64,000 bases of DNA from assembly GCA_030762895.1 (NCBI GenBank), contig CM061070.1, forward strand, positions 100,892,759 through 100,956,758, read 5' to 3'. The DNA is from Sophora flavescens. Taxonomy: Eukaryota; Streptophyta; Magnoliopsida; Fabales; Fabaceae. A program made the translations under genes and the position numbers. Of the stretch, positions 57,585 to 64,000 are shown in pieces (position 1 is the first letter of the stretch; each line of letters begins with the position of its first letter). The notes under the pieces are model-generated. The model saw only the letters and a program-made list of their open reading frames with translations, had not been told where the DNA came from and did not search any database.

Positions 57585-58120
57585 AGGCAATCGATAGTGT
57601 AATCGATGTATTAAACAAAGATTTAACTTTTTAGCCTGTGTACATCGATTTCTCAATCGATTGTGTTCTTGGATATTCTTGATCATGAATGATACACAGA
57701 TGTGTACATCGATTGTGTTCTTGAAGAACTCATGCATTTTCAGCCCATAAGTCTTTACATCGATTGATCAATCGATTGCATGATGATTACCAAGAGTCCT
57801 TGCCTCTATTTGGGCTTATGCATCAATGTACCAATCGATTGTTTCTTCATTTAAAAAGACCTTGCTTCTGTCCTCGCTTATGCATCGATGTTCCAATCGA
57901 TTGTATGTAATTTCAGAAAGACTTGGCTTCTGTTTTCCATTATGCATCGATGTATCAATCGATTTACAGAATCTAATTTGCATACTGATCAAGTAAGTCC
58001 AGAATAAATCGATGTATACATTGATGTATAGCATTTATACATAGATGTACACATAGGTTTTCATTAAAAGTTAGTTAATTAACTGAAAGTACATCGATGT
58101 ACACATAGATGTACATAACT
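57585..58120 (-). repeat. ATCGAT array in the SIRE-like LTR
   Basis: About 14 exact ATCGAT hexamers, plus near-variants (ATCAATG, ATAGATG), lie in 535 bases. They are often in pairs 12 bases apart, such as ATCGATGTATCAATCGAT. Chance expectation is about one per 4 kb. The units alternate with ordinary AT-rich spacers and are not simple tandem repeats. Confidence 0.85.
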
Positions 58121-58446
58121 TTCAGTTAATCCTTTTTCATTCTAAGTTAATTTTAACTTGTGAAAACCATTTTAATTAGTTTTGAGAGCTTAATCAAAGA
58201 GAAAAACTTAAGTGCTTTTCTTTACATAAAAGTCCTAACGATCTTGCTTGAGGCCCATCTTCATGGTGTTTCATCTTCAAGCCTTCCTTCATGATCCTTG
58301 CTTTTCTCCATGATCCTTTGCATCCACTTTCCTTGCTCCTTTGAAATCTTATTGAAAACTTAAGCATGGCAAGTAGTTAGTGAATCAAAGTAATAATAAG
58401 TTAAGTTTAGTCATTAATCAAAACATACTAGGGTCATTTATCCACA

Positions 58447-59022
58447 AATTCCCCATTTTGATTGATGACAAATTTACCATACACAACATGTTTAATATTC
58501 AATATATCACAGGAAGTATTTGAAATATCAGAGTTCATAAATGCAGTAGTGGTTTTATCATTACTCCCCTTGTCTAATTGACAGTTCTAAAACATTTTAA
58601 ACATTGTAGGATCATAGTTATAACATCATTTTCAAAATTCATTGTACTCCCCCTGTCTAATTGACAGTTCTAAATCATTTTAAACATGTATAGGATCATA
58701 GTTATAGCATCATTATCAAAATTCAATGTGTTAAGATCATTAGTTCATTTTATTAGTATGGTACCCTTTCTCCCCCATTGTCATTATCAAAAAGAATTCA
58801 TGGGAGATGCAAATTATATAAGCATGTTAAAACAAGGTACATATTAGAAATATATCCATCCATTGAAATCAAAGGTGCATTCATTCATATCATCAATTAA
58901 TCAACACATGGAATACATTCAATGATTTCCATAATTGTTCAAGATGAAATAACAAAAATTGAAATACAACAAGCAAACAACATCCAAACACCATTTACAA
59001 ACACACTAAGACACCATAAGTT
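58447..59022 (-). other. 3' non-coding part with several polypurine tracts and an 83-base tandem duplication
   Basis: Between the env-like stop and the LTR the minus strand shows purine runs at about 58447-58470, 58563-58572, 58645-58655 and 58763-58780 (GGGGGAGAAAGGG). An 83-84-base unit starting TACTCCCC(T/C)TGTC is repeated at 58562-58644 and 58645-58729. The run at 58763, with TTTTTGATAATGACAATG before it, most resembles the polypurine region of SIRE elements; the one at 58447 adjoins the LTR. Confidence 0.55.
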
Positions 59023-60470
59023 CTAAATATCTTCATTGGTCCTTGGTTCTTCAGTGTTCTGTGAAGCTCCAACTGCTTGGTCTTCACGATTTTCTTCCTC
59101 TTCAGGTGAAGTAGCAACAGCTTCTCTTGCCATTTGCACAACATCTTCAGAAGTTGGTGTCACTTCTGGAGGTGGAGGTGCAGTGATGGGAATTGCCGTG
59201 TGTAGATGCACAATGGCCATTTGCCCTTCAAGAGTGTTGAGTTTTAAACTCATATAGTCCAATGTCCTCTTGATCATCAAGTGTTACTTGTTTTGCTTAT
59301 TCTCAAAAGCTTCAATCATTTTTATCAGCTTGTCCATCTTTTTATTAAGCTCATTGTTGTCCATTGCAACTCTTGGTTCATCACTAGTTATCCTCACCCA
59401 CTCTCCATTGACCTTAGCTAGCTTCATCTTGCTAATGGTCCCCTCACCAAATTAACTTGAGTGACCTTACTAGACTGGAATCTCTCCTCATTTTTCATTG
59501 AGACCCCAAAATGCTCAAGCAGTTTCACCACCAACCCAGGGTAGGGTAAGGTAGCTCCACTTATTTTGAAATCTAGCATATGTCTAGTAATGATGTAGCT
59601 CCAGCTTAGCTGCTTATTCTCAATCATTGCCTAAAGCATCAAAATGTCATTATTTTGCAGAACATCATGATTCCCAGACCTTGCCAGAAGCATCCTGCTT
59701 AGTACATATTGCAGGAGCCTGTGCTGGATATGCATGGAACTGATGTTAATTAGTCTCCCTTTTGGTGCATTCTCAACCAGCAGCACCTTCCTAGCTTCTT
59801 CTTTGTCAAATGCTTTAATCCAAGCACTTTCAGGTCCAACTCCTGCCATATTACTTCCATGATAATCCAAACCAGTGAATTGTGGGAATTCATCAATGGT
59901 CATCTCAATTCTCTTGTTCTTTACCTCAGCAGAAAATCCCTCACTATCCATGTCAAAAGTGCAGTAAAATTATTTGATCAAAGTAGGATAGATATTACTC
60001 TTGATTTGAAGGAAATCACTCAATTTTTACTCCTCTAAAATCTTATGGAAAGTAAATCCATTTGCCTCAAAGTAATTGAAATCCACAGTCCTAGCTTCAT
60101 GATTATCTCTATGCTTGAAATCATTCTTGTACAACATCTTTTTCTTCCTCTGTCCTCTTTCTATTCTTCTGATCAGTTTTCTTTTTAGGTGTTTCCTTCA
60201 CCACATTTTTCTTCTTTTCTTGCTTCTTAGGTGCTGGTTTTGTAGACTCAGCCACCTTCTTTCCTTTATCTTGCTTCTTCTTAGCAAGTTGCTTGATAGG
60301 AAGCTTATCTAGCCTTTGAGAGTTTTGGGTTTTCTCAGGTTCTTTCCTTTTAGGGCGTGAAGGTGTAGATATTGGGGAAACTTGTTGAGGTGTAGAAGAT
60401 TGAGTTGAGAGGAAGATGTTGAGTTAGAGGGAACAGGTGTAGAGGGTACAGTTTGCTTCACACGAACCAT
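59023..60470 (-). pseudogene. SIRE-type env-like ORF, broken
   Basis: The minus-strand frame starts at the ATG of 60470 (MVRVKQTVP) and passes a basic Ser/Lys-rich region. It then reads HRDNHEARTVDFNYFEANGF, EMTIDEFPQFTGLDYHGSN, LLARSGNHDVLQNNDILML and MLDFKISGATLPYPGLVVKL. The end is a Pro/Glu-rich tail with a coiled-coil-like start (59023-59280). The central block is the 'putative plant transposon protein' domain found in the env-like position of SIRE and similar retroelements. Stops or shifts occur near 60307, 60030, 59630 and 59424. No clear signal peptide or transmembrane segment was seen, so an envelope role is only by position. Confidence 0.7.
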
Positions 60471-60552
60471 TGGAGTGATTTTCGAGCTCTGCTAGGGTTT
60501 GGGTATTTAATATTTTGATTTGAAATGTGAAAAATTTGGAGGGAGAGGTTGG

Positions 60553-60564
60553 AAATATATAGAC
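60553..60564 (-). promoter_or_regulatory. Candidate internal TATA box before the env-like ORF
   Basis: The minus strand reads TCTATATATTTCC, with AAACCCTAGC about 60 bases downstream and the ORF's ATG about 85 bases downstream. This spacing is normal for a plant promoter and 5' leader. The ATCGAT array begins immediately upstream. Function is inferred. Confidence 0.45.
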
Positions 60565-60572
60565 ATAATTCA

Positions 60573-61280
60573 GTCAATCGATGTCTCGATCGATGTATTA
60601 CAGGTTTCAGTCTAGTTAACATATGAGCCAATTGATGTACATAGCATTATGATTGAGATTTTAAGTCTGTCAATCGATGTCTCAATCAATGCATGAGCTA
60701 AGTCAGAGAGTACCAAGTTTTGAAAACTTGAATTTAATCGATGTGTCAATCGATGTATAGGCTATGTCAGAGAGTCCAATAATAGCAATATACACCAAAT
60801 TGATGCACAAATCGATGTATAGGGTAAGTCAGTGAGTCCCAAGTTTTAGAAACTTCACCCAATCGATGCATACACAGGGCCAGTGTCTTTAACCCAATGT
60901 AAATCGATGTATCAATCGATACATAGGCACATATAGTGAGTAATGCTTATAGGATTAGTGACTCAATCGATGTACTAATCGATTTATAGTAGATAAGTTT
61001 GAAGTTTTCAAGATTTTATAGCAGGGTAATCGATGTATCAATCGATGTATAATGACTTCCAGAAAGTCATGATTTCTGATTTTGACAAACAATCGATGTA
61101 CAACATCAATGTTCTTGTCTTTCTAAGCCTAAATAGCTTATATCAATCAAGTGCATAATCGATGTAAGGGCACTAAAATCAGATTTCTAGGTTTGTACAT
61201 AGATTGCACAATCTGTGTACCAGCTTTGAGATATAGGATTTTTCCTAGTCAAATCGATTATCAAATCGATGTACATACAT
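60573..61280 (-). repeat. Second ATCGAT array between pol and the env-like ORF
   Basis: About 17 exact ATCGAT hexamers with variants lie in 700 bases, in the same paired format (ATCGATGTATCAATCGAT) as in the LTR. A companion word, TA(A/T)GTCAG(A/T)GAGT, recurs between pairs (about 60703, 60755, 60827). There is no coding capacity. Confidence 0.85.
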
Positions 61281-61310
61281 CAAACTATCATGCATTCATC
61301 ATCCAAAACA

Positions 61311-62608
61311 TCAAGCATAGGTTGGATCAATTATTCCTAACTCTCTTCGTATGAAGAAAAAGCTTTCTTTAGCCAATGGTTTAGTGAAAATATCAGCTAA
61401 TTGCTTAGTTGTATCAACATATTCAATGATTATATCTCCACTCTTAATGTGATCCCTTATGAAATGATATATTATTTCTATATGTTTAGTTCTTGAATGC
61501 ATTATGAGGTTCTTAGTTATATTTATAGCACTAGTATTGTGACATTTGATTGGCACTTTCTCTAGGAGAACTCCATAGTCAATAAGTTGTTGTTTCATCC
61601 AAAGAATCTGTGCATGCACAACAACTTCTTGCGGCAACATATTCTACTTCAGCAGTTGACAAAGGCACACTAGTTTGTTTCTTACTAAACCAAGAAACTA
61701 GTGAGTTTCCTAGTAAGTGGCAAGTTCCACTAGTACTCTTTCTATCCAACTTGCATCCAGCAAAGTCAGAGTCAAAATATCCTATTAAATCACATGTTGA
61801 TCCTTTAGCATACTATAATCCCATTTCTTTAGTTCCTAGTAAGTATTTCATGATTATCTTTACAACAGTTAAGTGAGATTCCTTAGGATTAGATTGATAT
61901 CTTGCACACATGCAAACACTAAACATTATATCAGGTCTACTCGCAGTTAGATAAAGTAAGGAACCAATCATACCTCTGTACTTGGGAAACATCTACTGGT
62001 TTACCTTTCTCATCTTTGTCCAAGTAACATGCATGATGGACTCATTGGAGTAGCCATTTCCTTTGCATTCTCCATGCCAAACTTCTTCAATAGTTCTTTG
62101 CAGTACTTTGTTTGGCTTATGAAACTCCCATCATCACATTGTTTGATTTGTAGCCCCAGGAAGAATGTAATTTCTCCCATCATAGACATCTCAAACTCAT
62201 TTTGCATCAGTTTAGCAAATTCCTTACACAATGAATCATTAATAGCACCAAATATAATATCACCAACATAAATTTGAACAAGTAGTATGTTTTGTGCTTT
62301 TCTTTTAGTGAAAAGAGTTGTGTCAACCTTGCCTCTTGTAAAACCTTTTTGCAGTAAAAAGTTACTTAATCTTTCATACCAAGCTCTTGGAGCTTGTTTA
62401 AGTCCATAAAAGGCTTTAGTGAGTTTATACACATGATTAGGAAAATCATTTATTCCAAAACCAGGTGGTTGACCAACATACACTTCTTCTTGTATATAAC
62501 CATTTAGGAATGCACTCTTAACATCCATTTGATATAACTTGAAATCCACAATACATGCATATGCTAACAACATTCTAATAGCTTCTAATCTAGCCACGGG
62601 TGCATATG
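61311..62608 (-). pseudogene. SIRE-type RT and RNase H
   Basis: The minus strand from 62608 encodes TYAPVARLEAIRMLLAYA, YQMDVKSAFLNGYIQEEVYV, the KAFYGLKQAPRAWYERL block and the catalytic position as IYVGDIIFG. So the YVDD box is mutated to YVGD and RT would be dead. FEMSMMGEITFFLGLQIKQ follows. After a frame change near 62010, RNase H words follow: GCKLDRKSTSGTCHLLG (about 61740), then CHNTSAINITKN and HSRTKHIEIIYHFIRDH (61311-61640). The frame ends 30 bases from the ATCGAT array. Sequence upstream of RT is cut off by an Athila-like LTR at 62609. Confidence 0.85.
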
Positions 62609-63570
62609 TGTTGCGAATCCGGCAAGTGTACTAGTTCATTGCAAGTAATAAAAACACGATAAGAAATACCGAGTCGAACACAAGGATTGGGACACCAACT
62701 TAACCAAATTATAAAGGAAATTCAAAGCGTTTGACTAAGTCAATGACAAGTGGTTGAGAAAAGAGAGAAAATTAGATGAGAATAGATAACAAGATCAATT
62801 ATCTAAATTACGCTAACATAAAAACGAGAATTAATTAATGGCTAAGGCTCTAAGGTCACGAATCCACCTACCCTATCAAGAAATTTACCCAAGTATTTAT
62901 CTTCTCATCCCTATGTTCAAATTCTTTGTCAACCATGAACCCTCAATTATCCTAATGCCGCTTTTCAAAAGGAAATATCTATACTTGCAAATTGTCAATC
63001 TGCCGATATGTTCAACTCACAATTAGATTCTTTAAGTTCTTGGTTCCCTATAGTGATTGCACCGCTTAACTATTCTATGCCTAGTAATATTCAAACGGTG
63101 TTCTTAATTCAAGTCCTAAGTACGAATTGCCTGCCAGCATCAACGCACTAGACTAGTTAACCACATGCCCATATGATTAATGCAAACAAATCAGCATTAA
63201 GAAATAAGAAAAGAGACAAGGGAATAATAAAATATTACTTGAATTCACTATGCCATCAAAGGTGGCTTCATCGTTCCCTTCGAATAGGGAATTAGTTCCT
63301 CATAGAGACTAAAACAATGATCAAATAATTAATAGAATTCATCCTCAAAGAAACTGAAATACAACTCACTACATAGCTCTAAGCAAACTAGGATTACAAA
63401 CAAAATTCAAAACTATTCTCTTCTGACCTAAAATAAGCTTAATATAATGTTTGGGATCTGGGCGCGCTCGCGGGGCGAGCATGGATTCGCGAGGCAAATC
63501 TTAAGTTGGCGCCGGTTCAAATTTAGATGTTTCGTGAGGTGAGACAAAGCTCGGGAGACGAGGCTGAATG
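62609..63570 (-). repeat. Inverted Athila-like LTR, partial
   Basis: It starts TGTTGCGAATCCGGCAAGTG (62609). The minus strand shares CACTTGCCGG, CCAATCCTTGTGTTCGAC and the GGAACTAATTCCC / GAAGCCACC block with the LTRs at 41486-51921, and TCGCGA-type words at 63455-63565. It interrupts SIRE-like RT. Its outer part is interrupted at 63571 by another LTR. It may be a solo LTR, since no primer-binding word follows at 62609. Confidence 0.65.
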
Positions 63571-64000
63571 TGTAACAACCTGATTTTAATTATGCTGTTC
63601 AACCGGTTATAATATAATTTATTATATTTTAATTTGAGAGTTAGAAAGTGTTTTTGATTAAAATAAAATCACATTCATAATCTACTTTATGGTAGAGGGT
63701 TACGGTAAAATTTTTGGTTGAAAATTCAGACGAAAGCCGGTCTGGGTTTTCACTGCCGATACAAGTTTACTATGCAAAAAACCTAATTTTGACCCGTGAA
63801 CGAGACAGTTAGTGTTTTTAATATGTTTCCTTAAACTTTGGTTATTTTGAAAATTTTCGTTCGAAAATAGAATATAATAGTTTATTCTGGTGAAAACATT
63901 GGAAGAATTGCGATCGGAAAATACAACCAGGTATGAAATGGAGCAGATTAGGAAGCACAAAAGAAGTGAAGTGACTTGATGGAAATGGGATATGACACAC
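63571..64000. repeat. Start of another Ty3-type LTR
   Basis: TGTAACAACCTGATTTTAAT begins abruptly inside the Athila-like LTR. TGTAACA(A/C)CC is the LTR start shared by the Ty3 elements at 1487 and 12450, but the remainder is not the same family. GAATG at 63566-63570 would be the left target duplication. The element runs out of the window, so orientation is unknown. Confidence 0.5.

Larger units (their letters stand above)
56750..58446 (-). repeat. 3' LTR of a SIRE-like Ty1 element
   Basis: The ends are TGTTGGTTGTGG (56750) and ATTTATCCACA (58446), a short inverted repeat around TG...CA. On the minus strand the purine-rich AATCAAAATGGGGAA lies next to its start. It contains a dense array of ATCGAT words (57585-58120) upstream, in minus sense, of a TATA box at 57491-57500. 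The 5' partner LTR is not in the window. Confidence 0.7.

Noticed and set aside
57585..58120. CRISPR-like array
   Set aside because: The repeats are six-base palindromes with variable spacing in a plant retrotransposon LTR. CRISPR arrays have longer uniform repeats and spacers and occur in prokaryotes.

Overview
This window looks like gene-poor, repeat-nested nuclear DNA of a flowering plant, probably a eudicot and possibly a legume. The legume guess rests on a SIRE-type Ty1/copia element with an env-like ORF and LTRs crowded with ATCGAT words, a 5S-bearing Cassandra element, and CACTA elements. No complete ordinary host gene was found. Nearly every base that can be assigned belongs to a transposable element, and most coding stretches are relics with stops and frameshifts.

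Layout, left to right. (1) 1-1261: an Athila-like LTR. (2) 1262-12449: an old plus-strand Tekay/Del-like Ty3 chromovirus relic, split by a complete minus-strand chromovirus-type element (1487-8761, target duplication CATAC) and by a 5'-truncated RTE-type LINE (10209-11976). (3) 12450-23702: an 11.25-kb minus-strand element with LTRs of about 3.8 kb and almost no coding capacity (LARD-like), target duplication CTAAG. (4) 23703-27606: a Ty3 gag scrap and a frameshifted hAT transposase. (5) 27780-28528: a Cassandra-like TRIM with two 5S-rRNA-derived domains. (6) 28529-33051: a Ty3 integrase/chromodomain fragment, a MITE, a large inverted repeat and a Ty1 gag fragment. (7) 33052-39500: an En/Spm (CACTA) remnant with a foldback, a SIRE-like gag fragment, an LTR-like stretch and a Ty1 RT relic. 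(8) 39797-40048: the C-terminal end of a UDP-glycosyltransferase gene. (9) 40196-52475: a minus-strand Ty1/copia element into whose RT an Athila-like element has inserted as LTR-internal-LTR-internal-LTR (41486-51921, one target duplication GTGTG). (10) 53351-56308: a CACTA element (target duplication TTT) carrying a small spliced B3-like gene. (11) 56750-62608: the 3' part of a SIRE-like element (LTR, env-like ORF, RNase H and RT, minus strand). (12) 62609-64000: an inverted Athila-like LTR cut by the start of another Ty3 LTR.

The most interesting observations are promoter-like. Athila-like LTRs carry arrays of a TCGCGA-centred word directly upstream of a TATA box. The unrelated SIRE-like LTR carries an array of ATCGAT words directly upstream of its own TATA box. 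The SIRE-like element repeats this layout internally: a second ATCGAT array, a TATA box, an AAACCCTAG leader and the ATG of the env-like ORF, which suggests a dedicated internal promoter. The perfect triple-LTR tandem and the gene-carrying CACTA are also worth following up. Organism identity, element ages and percent identities could not be computed here.
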